NCBI GenBank assembly: GCA_037176725.1 | Contig: JAZBRS010000014.1 | Coordinates: 71,344,501-71,408,500, forward strand | Reading direction: 5' to 3' | Origin: Posidonia oceanica | Taxonomy: Eukaryota; Streptophyta; Magnoliopsida; Alismatales; Posidoniaceae | Length of the DNA stretch: 64,000 nucleotides | In this document: piece after piece, positions 11,370 to 21,657 of the stretch | Layout of the letters: each line of letters begins with the position of its first letter | Position numbering within the stretch: the stretch's first letter is position 1 | Program-made: the position numbers and the translations under genes | The notes under the pieces: model-generated | What the model saw: only the letters and a program-made list of their open reading frames with translations | What the model was told of the DNA's origin: nothing | The model's database searches: none

Positions 11370-12350
11370 CACATCGGGCTGGCAGCCCTAACTGCTCGGT
11401 TGACACCTGTTAAAATGTCACATCGGGCTGGCAGCCCTAACTGCTTGGTTGACACCCGTTAAAATGTCACATCGGGCCAGCAGTCCTAACTACTCGGTTG
11501 ACACCCGTTAAAATGTCACATCGGGTTGGCAACCTTAACTGCTCGGTTGACACCCGTTTAAATGTCACCCACGGGGTGATAGCCCTAACTATCTGGTGAT
11601 GGGTCCGTCAACTCATCACCGGGTTGGTAGCCCTAACTACTCGGCGATAGGTCCGTTAACTTATCACCGGGCTGGTACTCCTAACTACTCGGCTGGCAAA
11701 CTCGTTAGTTTTGTCTCCACTTTGCATTTCAATGCCAAGGGTGCTTCGGCTGTCCCTCTAGTATCACATTTCCGTCTGCATCCGGGCTAACATCCCTAAC
11801 TGTTACAGGAACATCTACGGACCTCTGCCACACCTTTGGGTATGGTATTCCCTTTGCATTTGTGGTTACAAGTTATCCCACTTGTGGTCACCCCTCTTGC
11901 CTGACAGACTCACTGGCTTGTCATCACCCTCGGTACCAGGTGCATTTTTGCAGCCTTTGGTATCGTCTCACCCTCATTGGGCTGACATCCCCAACTGTCG
12001 CAGGACGGTCTACAGACCCTTGCCGCACCTCCCAGTTCGGTATGCCCGCCACTCTCCACTCCTCATCGGATTGATAGCCCTAACTATCCGGCGATGAGTC
12101 CGTTAACTCCTCACTGTCTGATAGCTCTAACTATCCGGTGATGAGTCCGTTAATTCCTCGCGGGCTAATAACCCTAACTATCCGATGATGAGTCCGTTAA
12201 CTCCTCGCGGGCTGATAGCCCCAACTATTCAGTGATGAGTCCGTTAACTCCTCGCGGGTTGATAGCCTTAACTATCTGGTGATGAGTCCGTTAACTCCTC
12301 ACAGGATTGATAGCCCTAACTATCCGGCGATAGGTCCGTTAACTTATCAC
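11370..12350 (+). repeat. Two-hairpin modules of the Tat 3' UTR
   Basis: Four units of about 54 bp (11370-11570) read TGACACCCGTTAAAATGTCA plus CGGGCTGGCAGCCCTAACTGC. They are followed by variants with GATGAGTCCGTTAACTCCTC, GATAGCCCTAACTATC and GATAGGTCCGTTAACTTATC (11570-11690, 12060-12350). Each unit contains inverted repeats, and the paired arms differ between units. Intervening sequence (11700-12050) includes a related GGTACCAGG...CCTTTGGTATC stem. Confidence 0.85.
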
Positions 12351-12388
12351 CCTTTCGTTATGTAGCGTAGTAGCATTCTGTTGCATAT

Positions 12389-12393
12389 CATAG
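12389..12393. repeat. Target-site duplication, left (CATAG)
   Basis: CATAG immediately precedes the element start TGTAGTAATCCC and is repeated at 30499-30503 right after the other LTR. Five base pairs is normal for Ty3/gypsy insertion. Confidence 0.9.
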
Positions 12394-13009
12394 TGTAGTA
12401 ATCCCGGTGTTCAGATCGTCCATGCACATTGCCAAAGCTCGCGTGCACCGATCAGAATCAGGCTCACTATTAGCGGCTATGTCCGAGAAGGAAGACTTAA
12501 CTCGACAACATTAAAAAAAAGGGAAAAGGGGAAGAAAAGAAGAAGATAAGACAAATCGGAGTCGCCACCAAGTCTATTAGATCGGGAGACAAGGAAAACC
12601 GAGGAAATGCGTGAATAATCACGCAAAACCAAGCAAAAGATGCAATGCAAAAGAAATGAGATGCAAATGAATGCAAATGAGGTGACTCGTGCCTAGGATA
12701 AGGGCAATATGGTCATTGCGGGCCAAGAGAGAGGGCAAGGACTCCTGTTACGTGCAGGGAAGGTGTTAGGCACCCCCGACACGCCCGAGAATCGGTCTTT
12801 CTAAGCTTACGCTCGCATACGCAGGGAAATGCAGACTTTGAATGCCTAAGTGCCAATGAATGCCTATCTAAATGCTCAAAGGTGTGCTCTAAGTGATGGA
12901 ATGCAATGCAAGAAAATAAACGTGCAATCTAAGCGCATAGCAACGCTGTCTGTGTTCCGAACCGGGCGAAATCTGGCTCGTGAGAACTCCAGGCAGTAAG
13001 CATCACTGC

Positions 13010-15366
13010 CCTATATGCAAATGCAGGCGATAATACAAAACAGCGGTAAAAACAGGCAATGCGGGCGACATGCAAGAGGAAACAACGTAAAACACGCAAA
13101 ACGGTGCGAGAAATGAAGTCGGCATGCAAAACGGTGCAAGAAATAGAGTCGAACACGCAAAACGATGCAAGAAACAAAGTGACACGCAAAACGGTGCAAG
13201 AAACAAAGTCGGGCACGCAAAACGGTGCAAGAAACAAAGTTGGGCACGCAAAAGGGTGCAAAAACAAAGCAGACATGCAAAACGGTGCAAGAAACAAAGC
13301 GGCACGCAAAACGGTGCGAGAAACAAAGTCGGGCACGCAAAACGGCGCGAGAAACAAGGTCGGGCGCGTAAAACGGTGCAAGAAACAAATTCGGGCATGC
13401 AAAACGGTGAAGAAACAAAATCGGAGACGCAAAACGGTGCAAGAAACAAAGCGGACACGCAAAACGGTGCAAGAAACAAAGTCGGGCATGCAAAATGGTG
13501 CAAGAAACAAAGTGGGCACGCAAAACGGTGCGAGAAACAAAGCTAGTACCCAAAACGGCGTAAGAAACAAAGCTGGCACGCAAAACGGCGCAAGAAACAA
13601 AGTCGGGCACACAAAACGGTGCAAGAAACAAAGCGGCACGCAAAACGGTGCAAGAAACAAAGTCGGGCACGCAAAACGGTGCGAGAAACAAAGCTGTCAA
13701 GCAAAACGGTGCGAGAAACAAAGCGGGCACGCAAAACGAGGCGAGAAACAAAGCTGGCACGCAAAATGGTGCGAGAAACAAAGCTGGCACACAAAACGGT
13801 GCAAGAAACTAAGCCGCACGCAAAACGATGTAAGAAACAAAGTCGAGCACACAAAACGGTGCAAGAAACAAAGCGGCATGCAAAACGGTGTAAGAAGCAA
13901 AGCGGCATGCAAAACGGTGTAAGAAACAAAGTCAGGCACGCAAAACGGTGCGAGAAACAAAGCTGGCAAGCAAAACGGTGCAAGAAACAAAGTAGACACG
14001 CAAAACGGTGCACGAAACAAAGTGGCACCCAAAACAGTGCGAGAAACAAAGCCAGGCACGCAAAACGGTGCGGGAAATAAAGTTGGCAAGCAAAACGGTG
14101 CGAGAAACAAAGCTGGCACGCAAAATTGTGCGAGAAACAAAGTTGACACGCAAAACGACGCAAGAAACAAAGCAGCACGCAAAACGGTGCAAGAAACAAA
14201 GTCGAGCATACAAAACGGTGCAAGAAACAATGCGGCATGCAAAACGGTGCAAGAAGCAAAGCGGCACGCAAAACGGTGCGAGAAACAAAGCTGGCATGCA
14301 AAACGGTGTAAGAAACAAAGCGGGTACGCAAAACGGTGCGAGAAACAAAGCTGGCATGCAAAACGATGTAAGAAACAAAGTTGGCATGCAAAACGATGCA
14401 AGAAACAAAGCTGGCACGCAAAACGGTGCAAGAAACAAAGCGAAAAAGAACGTGTAAAAGCCATGCAATGCGAATGATATGCAAAAGATGCTGCTGAAGT
14501 TTAAGAGGACTTACCTTGGAAATCTGATGCCTTATCTGAAATCTGATTGGTCTATGCTGAAGAGCGCTCCGCCGGGGTCGCCCAGGTAGCTTAGTTGAGA
14601 AGATTCAACGGCCGGATCTGAAGGCATTCAGACTTCAAGGCAGAAGGCCAGAACAGGGGAGAAGATAGGATCTAAGTGTAAAAGGGGGCCTAAGGGTGTG
14701 CAAAACAGGTCCTCCCGTATTCAGGGGAGCTAGACATACCTGAGTGTGTGAAAAGAGTGCTAAATGCGATGATGCATGGGTGCAATGTATGGAAAAATGC
14801 AGAAAAGGACCTAAGAGTAATAAAACTAAGTTGCAGGACCTAAACTAAAAGAAAATTAAAAAAAAGGAACTGCAAGTGGACTGATGTGTAAATAAGCAAA
14901 ACTATAGATATTTAATGCAATTTCATATGGTTTTAATGCGGATTTAAATAAATCCTAAACCATGGCAGGATCTAAGTGTAATATTAAGAAACCTGAATGC
15001 TACAAATGCAATGCAAACGAAAATATAATAAGTTAACGAAAAAAATAAAACACAAGTCAACAGAGGTTTATGCTACAGGAGCTTTGGCCGCCGCTCGCCG
15101 GTGCAAGGTCTGGAACGGCGGAGGAAGGGGTCACGCGACTCGGGCGGAGCACGGGGGAGGTCGTTTGGGTGCGGCGGAGCAGCAGGCGGCGCCAGGTGGC
15201 GCGTGGGGGCGCTGGACGGCGACCTGGGCTGCAGCTGGTGCTGCCGGTGCCGGAGAAGAAGGTGTTTCCGGCGATCTCGTGTGGGCGGCACGCTTGACGA
15301 AAAACTTCGGGGAAAGGCCGAGGAGCAAGAGGGGAAAAAGAGGAAGCTAGAGGAGAGGTTTCTTAC
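13010..15366 (-). other. Candidate LTR intron (donor to acceptor)
   Basis: Donor GAGAG|GTAAGA at 15367/15366; acceptor CTGCATTTGCATATAG ending at 13011. The hypervariable 30-bp array lies wholly inside. Confidence 0.45.
13085..14450 (-). repeat. 28-31-bp tandem array, ~45 units
   Basis: Unit on the plus strand is roughly CACGCAAAACGGTGC plus AAGAAACAAAG plus a variable GTCGGG, CGG or CTGG joint, so units are 28-31 bp. An about 360-bp block seems duplicated inside (compare 13841-13930 with 14201-14290, both with the rare AGAAGCAAAG form). ORFs on both strands here are by-products of a unit without stops. Confidence 0.92.
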
Positions 15367-17952
15367 CTCTCTCGCACGCCGGAGAAGCCCACCCACCTAG
15401 GAGGTTTGCAGCCGACCGGAAGGAGTTTGTGGCGGCGTGCGGCGGAGTGCTGGGTGGTTAAGGTGGTTCGAGGGTGTTCCTTGGAGTCTGGGGGAGACGA
15501 CGGTGCTTCCAGAAGAGCGTTCTGTCGCCCGGAGGAAGATCTGGTCCGGCCGAGCTCCTCCTGTGGTGGCTGAGGTGGTTAGGGTGGTGTGCGGTGCTCT
15601 AGGCCGAAGCAAGGGTACGGGCGGCTAGGTGGTTAGCTGGGGAACGTGTGGGAAGAAACAGAAGTCGATTCTACTGGGTGTGGAGAGAGTTATGAGAGTT
15701 TGAAGATTTTAGTTAAATGGGGGCCGAAAGTGTTTGTAGTGGAATACCGGAAGCATGGGTGGCCTCGGGGGGAGATCTTGGGTGTTCTGTGAAGATGGTT
15801 GTCGGGTGAATCTGGTGGCCAAGTTTGGGGATTTTAGGAGGCTTGTGGTGGCAGTTCTGTAATGGAGTGTGTGGTGGAAGTTTTTGAAGAGAAAGATGGG
15901 TTGTCAAGGTCTGTTGTAGAGGGGATTCTTGGCTCTTGGCTGGGTTTCTTTACTGGTGGAGTGCACAAGGGAGAGGGAGGAATTCTGTGGATGTTCTGGA
16001 TGTATTCTGGTGTGTTTCCTACAGTCTCACAGGTTTGGTTCATTGGTCTTTTTTGTTGGGTTTCTACTGGTTTGGTTTGCACTTGAGTGCAAGGGGAGGA
16101 ATGGTGGCAGGCTTGCAGGCACACGGCTGAGGTAGGCGGCGCATGCCGGTCCAGCCTGGGCGCAGAGGGATGGAGGAGTGCAAGGACGGCAGGTCTGGTG
16201 ATGGTGTGCTGTCGATTGGTGAAGGCTGGTTGGCAGAAAAGAGAGAAGGAAAACAGAGGGGAGAAGGAGGAAGGCTGCTGTAACAGAAGGAGGAGGGAAA
16301 GAAATCAAAATAAAAAGAAGAAGAAGAAATAGAAAAGAAGAAGAAAGAAGAAACGAAAGAAAGAAAAAATGAAGTTATGGTTTTCGTTTTTTGGATTTGT
16401 TTCAAGGCAAATTGTTTTTTAATTTTCTTTTTTTGTTTATATTTACTCTTTTGAATTTGTTAATGGTTTTCTTCTTTTAAGTTTTTCTCTTTTTCTTTTT
16501 GATTGTTTTAATTGTTTAAATTTCTCTTTTGATTTGAGTTTTTAGGATTTGAGTTTTCTTTAAATTGTTTTTTGATTTTGTTTAAATGTTTGTTAAGTTT
16601 TTTAATTGTTTTTTAGTTAAGTTTTTCTTGTTAAGTTGGGATTTTTTAATTAGGCTTTTTTAATGGATTGCTTCTTAATTAACTAGGAGGAGTTTTAGTA
16701 TTTTAGTTTTTAGTTTTTTCTTGAGTCTTATTTAAATTATTTTTTTTTTTGATTTTGTTTGTTAAGTTCTTTTAGTATTTTTTAGTTGAGTTAGGTTTTT
16801 CCTTTTCTTTTTCTTTTTTAGTTAAGTTTTTTTTTTTAGGCTTGCATTAGGTTTTAATTGTTTCTTTTAGGTTTGTTAAGTTAAGATTTATTTTAATTAC
16901 TTGTCTTAGGATTCTTAATTGTTCTCTTTTTTTTTTAAGATTTGTTTTTGATTATTTTTAATAGGGTTTTTACTTTTGGTTTGTTTTGATTATATTTTGG
17001 TTTTTTACTTGATTTTATAGCATATTCTTTTGTTTGTTTTGTATTTTTTGAATTGCATTCTTAATTTTCTTTTTTAGTTGGATTCAATTAGGTTTTTGTT
17101 TTTAATTGTTTGTTTAAGTTTTTAATTACTTCTTTTTAGGATTTTGATTTGTTTCTCTTTTGTTTTAGAGTTTTAAAGGTTTTTTTAAGGTTTTTTAAGG
17201 ATTAGGTGGAAGAAAGGAAAAGAAAGGGAAAAGGAAAAAGAAAAGGAGGAAATGGAGGAGGAAAGGAGAAAGAGAGGAGTGGAAGGAGAATAAATATTAG
17301 ACAATCAAGGAATAAGCTAAAAATAGAATAAAAATGCAAATAAGATACAGAAGAGAGAGACGCACAAGGTGGGCCCACAGTCAAGCAGGAAGAAGGGAGA
17401 GAAGGGAGTGAAAAGAGGGAGGATAATCAGGAGAGAGAGAGGAGAGAGAAAAGAATAATCTAGGAGAGAGAAAAGGATAATTTGGGTAAAAGGAGGGTTT
17501 GGAGGTTTCGAAAAGGGGTGAGTTTTGGTGGGTGTGTAGCCTATGGTCCCTAGTGTTAGTCCTAGAGTTTCGGTTTGGTTTTGAGAAGGTTTTGGAAGGG
17601 TTTTGAGGTGTAGAAAAAGGGTAGTTTTGCCTAAGTTTTCTGGGATTTTTGGGAGTGGTTTTGATTCGAAATTTTAAGGACTTTCTGGTGGATTTGCTAA
17701 GTTGGGAAGAGTGAGTTTTCCTATGATTCTTGGGTAGTTTTTGGGTTCGGGAAAGGGGTGTGATCCTAGGTTGAGTTTGGACTTGTTTTGAGGGGAAAGA
17801 GGAAGAGAATGGTGTGGGTTTGGGCCTAGATTTGGATGGTTTTAGGTTAAGGTTTTGGATGGTTTTAGGTTGAAAGGGAGGGTGTGGTTTTAGGATTTTC
17901 CTAGCCGTCCGAGAGATCCATTAATTCAGCCTATCAAAATGGGGTGTCAACA

Positions 17953-17972
17953 GATGCCCCTCCCTAGGCGAG
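17953..17972 (-). other. Polypurine tract
   Basis: On the minus strand GGGAGGGGCATC directly precedes the LTR start TGTTGACACCCC. The same sequence precedes the LTRs ending at 39588 and 59085, as expected for the plus-strand primer of Tat elements. Confidence 0.8.
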
Positions 17973-18599
17973 GTCAAGGGGACTGAGGCTGCTGCTCAGG
18001 GTCGACAAGACACTCCGTTTGACCAGAGAGTCAAATGTTGTTGTAGACGTGAGTCACTTATTCGGTGGATATACCGAAATTCATGACTCGTCGCCGAATG
18101 CGGATGAATGTAGATGTAATGCTTACGCTAATGCAAATGTGATGCCTACGCTAATGCCCATTGCGCTATACTCCTCTAGGGGGAAAGTGGGTGATGCATG
18201 CACGCGGAAAAGGCGGAGAATGCAATGCAGGATCGCCGGGCAATACTTCGGGAGAGCCGGACGTGGGGGTGCGCTGAGCGGTGTGTAGCTCTAGCGTGGG
18301 GGTACCATTTGCCAAGCTTCTGCTGTAGGCATAGGCGATGCAAGTGCTGAAAGTAAAAGACTAAATGTAAAGATGCTGAAAGTAAAGTACCGCAAGGAAA
18401 GTGCTGAAAATAAAGGTTGAAAGTAAGTGCTGAGAATAAAGGCTGAAAAGTAAAGATGCTGTGGATGTGCATGCGATGGTGGGCACGTAATGCCTGGGAA
18501 AGCGGAATGCGGAAGTTGGTGTAAGGACCATAGAGGAGTAGCAACGCAATAAGGGTGCAATGTTATGCAATGTTATGCAGTGGAATGCAGGGTATAAAC

Positions 18600-19040
18600 A
18601 GTGGAGCACCGGGCATACGGAACCGAGAAAACGATCCCAAGGCCGCATACTACTGCGAGTATCATCCAAAGCCGGCAAGCTGCGAGAGTCTTGCGGGTGC
18701 CGAGGATGATGCATTAGGCAATACGCGAGCCAGGGGTTCGAATCCTAAGTACGCCATGTCCGTGCAATGATGGAATGCAGTACTAGGACTGACTTTATAG
18801 AGGACACAAGGAAGCTATATGATGTCATGCAATGAAATGCTAATGTTATGCAGTGGAATGCAGTGTATAAACAGTGGAGCGTCGGGCATGCGAAACTGAA
18901 AAAACGATCCCAAGGCCGCACACTACTGCGAGTATCATCCAAAGCCGGCAAGCTGCGAAAGTCTTGCGGGTGCCGAGGATGATACCTTAGGCAATACGCT
19001 AGTCAAGGGTTGAATCCTAAGCACGCCATGTCCGTGCGAT
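18600..19040 (+). repeat. Two copies of a tRNA-like segment with B-box
   Basis: Tandem copies about 283 bp apart share ACTGCGAGTATCATCC, a GCAAG...CTTGC stem, GAGGATGAT and a TTCGAATCC-like end. Copy one has GGTTCGAATCC at 18735-18745, a perfect match to the tRNA T-arm/pol III B-box; copy two is damaged (GGTTGAATCC). Two opposite-strand copies lie at 30590-30720 and 30840-30960, the second with GGTTCGATTCC. I see no convincing A-box or acceptor stem, so this is not called a tRNA gene. Confidence 0.45.
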
Positions 19041-19089
19041 GATGCGGTGCTAATGCCATGCCACACAATGCTATTAAACTATGACAAAA

Positions 19090-19800
19090 GGGGTGATAAG
19101 TTAACGGACTTATCGCCGGATAGTTAGGGGGTATTGGCCCTCTGAAGAGTTGACGGACTCACCACCGGATAGTTTAGGGCTATCAGCCCAAATGAGGAGT
19201 TAACGGACTCATCACCGGATATTTTAGGGCTATCAGCCCGAATGAGGGTGGAAAGGGGGCGGGATACCGAAACAGAAGGTGCGGCAGAGGTCCAGAGACG
19301 CTCCCATGACAGTTGGGGATGTCAGCCCAATGCAGATGGAAGTGGGATACCAAGGGGCAGCAAAAAAGATGCCCCTAGTATCAGGATGATACCAGGAGAC
19401 AGCCGAAGTGCTCCTGGCACCGAAATGCGAGGATGGATAGATGAATGGATGATAGGTTGACGAACCTATCGCTGGGCAGTTAGGGGTGCCAGCCCGGGAG
19501 TGATACGCTAGGGATGTCTGGTAGCAGGATTTGACGGCGTGGGGAATGCAATGGAACAAAGAATGCAAGGTGATAGGTTGACGGACCCATCGTCGAGCAG
19601 CTTAGGGCTGCCAACCCGATCAGGTGAGGGGGACGATACCACAGGGTAGCCAAAAAAGATGCTCCTGGTATCAGGATGATACCAGGGGACAGTCGAAGCG
19701 CCCCTAGCACTAGAATGCAAGGGTGGATGAACGGGCGGATGGATGATAGGTTGACGAACCCATTGTCGAGCAGTTAGGGGTGCCAGCCTGGGTGCAAAGA
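19090..19800 (-). repeat. Hairpin modules of the 3' UTR (group 1)
   Basis: Contains GATAAGT/TAACGG/ACTTATC at 19095-19114, variants with GAGGAGT...ACTCATC, GATAG/TTAGGG/CTATC-type second stems, and TGACA...TGTCA at about 19311. Two copies of a larger stem are present: CCTGGTATCA/GGA/TGATACCAGG at 19664-19686, and a near copy (one mismatch) at about 19374. Confidence 0.85.
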
Positions 19801-21334
19801 ATGAGGAATGCAGACGGATACATAGAAAACAGGAAACCCCCTGTGGCGGGTGTGCAATGGTCTCAGCGCGGGCATGCTTCATAGCATCACGAGGTGACAA
19901 ACGAGGGACATGCCGTTCATCCAGGACCTACCCAACGCGGTGGGTGGCAAAACTTTGAAAAACGCAAAGCCTCTGAGTGAGGTCAGGCAAAGAGTGCTCA
20001 TCCTTGGCTCCGATTTTCGAAAACAGGGTGAAGAGAAGGTAAGTTATTACAGCATGCATTTTTTGGTGGCTTTGGACTCAAAAGCAACTACGCTAAAAGG
20101 GTGCTTCTGCACTTCCTGACTCAGGAGACTCGATCCTCGAGCAACGCCATGCTGAGTTGTGGTCGGTGGCTCTCTTTCTCACTCTTGGCTCAGGATGAGG
20201 CTTTGGCTTCGCAGAGAATAGCCTTTGGCTGCAGGCAGGTAGCAAAAGCGTTGGATGCAGCTTCACAGCCTCCGTCTTAATTCCTCGGGGACCGACTACC
20301 GCTTTTGACGCTCACAGGATGATGTTTCTTTTCCCCTCATGAGTGATTGGATCTGCATCTAGCCTTCTTGGAAATAAGTGTTGTCTGCACAGCGGTTGGA
20401 GCGTGCTGCTGCGCTCGGAGGGTGGGGCCAGGTCCTCCAGATATGATGTCTTGTGCAGTTGCCAGTGTGGCGCTTGATGTTGATAACTGAGGTGGCTTTG
20501 ACGCTCGTCCGAATCACTCCTCTCATGAGCGCCTTCTTTCTTCAACTTCTTTCTTCATTTTTCTTTTGTGCTCAGCATGCATATCAAGTTATCATATTCT
20601 TTTGCTCATATGATCTCTATTCTTTTGGGATATGCATGTCCTCGCCCTCTTGGGGTAGCGGTCCCTAATGAGGCATTAAGAGTTCGGCTGATCCGCGTAC
20701 ACCCTCAGCCTCTGCAATGTGTACTTACAGCCTCTGGCTATGCTCCACTCTGCTTCGGTCCTCTCCATGTTCGGTGGACTCTCTTGATAAGGTGGATTTC
20801 GCTTGTAGTGTTCTAAAACTCAGCGAGATGCTCTATTCTGCTCTCAATCTCACTTTGTAGCCACATGTAAGAGATGGCGCTGTTCGGGTGAGTTCTGCCT
20901 GAGATTGTCACTGCTTGACATCCTCCAGGCGCTGCTTGCTTGTCCATAGCCAGGTTTCTGATTATACAAATGTTTATGGGTTTTGTATTTTTTAGAAGGG
21001 AAGGGACAAGCATGTTTTTAGGTTTTTGCATAGGTTTTGTATTTTTTATGGTTTTTTAGGTTTAAGAAAACATAAAAGGGAAAACCAACAGTACTGCGAG
21101 AAAATATTTTTGCGTTTTTTGATTTTCTTGATTTTTTGGCGTTTTTGTGCTTTATAGGATGCAAGAAACGGCATGTATGTGCAGAAGGTGATATGCATGA
21201 TGACAGATATGTGCAAGATGAACGTGCAGAGTGATAAATATGTGCAGGATGGCGTGAATGTGCAGAGGAATGTGCGGAGTGATAAATGAGATGATATGTG
21301 CAGAGAGTGGCAAATGTGTGCAGCAGAATATGTA

Positions 21335-21495
21335 GAGTGATAGGTTAACGGACCTATCGCCGAATAGTTAGGGATATCAGCCCGAGGATGACAGGTTAAC
21401 GGACCTATCGCTGAGCAGTTAGGGTTGCCAACCCAAGGATGACAGGTTAACGGACTTATCGCCGAGCAGTTAGGGTTGCCAGCCTGAAAGTGATG
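21335..21495 (-). repeat. Hairpin modules of the 3' UTR (group 2)
   Basis: Three units of about 53 bp. The first has GATAGGT/TAACGG/ACCTATC at 21339-21358, followed by ATAGTTAGGGATATC, and the next have GCAGTTAGGGTTGC plus AACCC or AGCCTG. Same architecture as the groups at 11370 and 19090, with different stem bases. Confidence 0.85.
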
Positions 21496-21657
21496 AGATG
21501 AATGCAAGAAGCAGAAGGGATGCATGTTTTTTTTTTAATGAGTTTTGTTGATTTTATGCTTTTTATGATTTTCAGGCAAGGCGAAAAACCGCGAAAACAA
21601 AACAAAACGAAAAGAAAAGACAATGTAGGAAACGAAAGAGAGGTAAAAAGGGCTTAC

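Larger units (their letters stand above)
12394..17952 (-). mobile_element. 3' LTR of the nested Tat element (5559 bp)
   Basis: Ends are TGTAGTAATCCC and GGGGTGTCAACA on the plus strand; a polypurine tract adjoins the right end. Parts in element sense: U3 with GGAGAGAG-type repeats (17400-17480) and a T-rich tract (16380-17200); GC-rich leader (15070-15640); donor-like AGAG|GTAAGA at 15367/15366; 30-bp array (13085-14450); acceptor-like site ending at 13011; the conserved block at 12738-12780; and the internal TGGCGACTCC copy (complement 12558-12567). It is 419 bp longer than its sister LTR, all attributable to array copy number. Confidence 0.92.
17973..21657 (-). mobile_element. Long 3' UTR of the nested Tat element
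   Basis: 3.7 kb between the gag-tail donor site and the polypurine tract. It holds hairpin modules (19090-19800, 21335-21495), two copies of a tRNA-like segment (18590-19040), and stretches (19900-21300) in which I recognise nothing: no ORF there resembles a known family. GC content and texture differ from gag. The equivalent region of the plus-strand element is 11219-12393 plus 30504-31358. Confidence 0.75.

Noticed and set aside
13085..14450. CRISPR-like array
   Set aside because: No constant-length unique spacers; the whole unit repeats with drift, in a plant LTR.
13059..14484. Long ORFs on both strands with Lys/Gln/Asn- or Cys/Phe-rich repeats (also 25915-27030)
   Set aside because: They come from a 28-31-bp unit without stop codons; unit length is not a multiple of three, frames drift, and sister LTRs encode different lengths.
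18735..18745. A tRNA gene
   Set aside because: Only the T-arm/B-box matches; no acceptor stem, anticodon arm or A-box could be assembled.
19664..19686. TGGTATCAGG as a tRNA-Met primer site
   Set aside because: It is one arm of a palindrome in a 3' UTR, not beside an LTR end, and these Tat elements use a tRNA-Arg-type site.
21339..21495. TTAGGG motifs as telomere repeats
   Set aside because: They are loops of hairpin modules about 50 bp apart, and plant telomeres are TTTAGGG in direct tandem.
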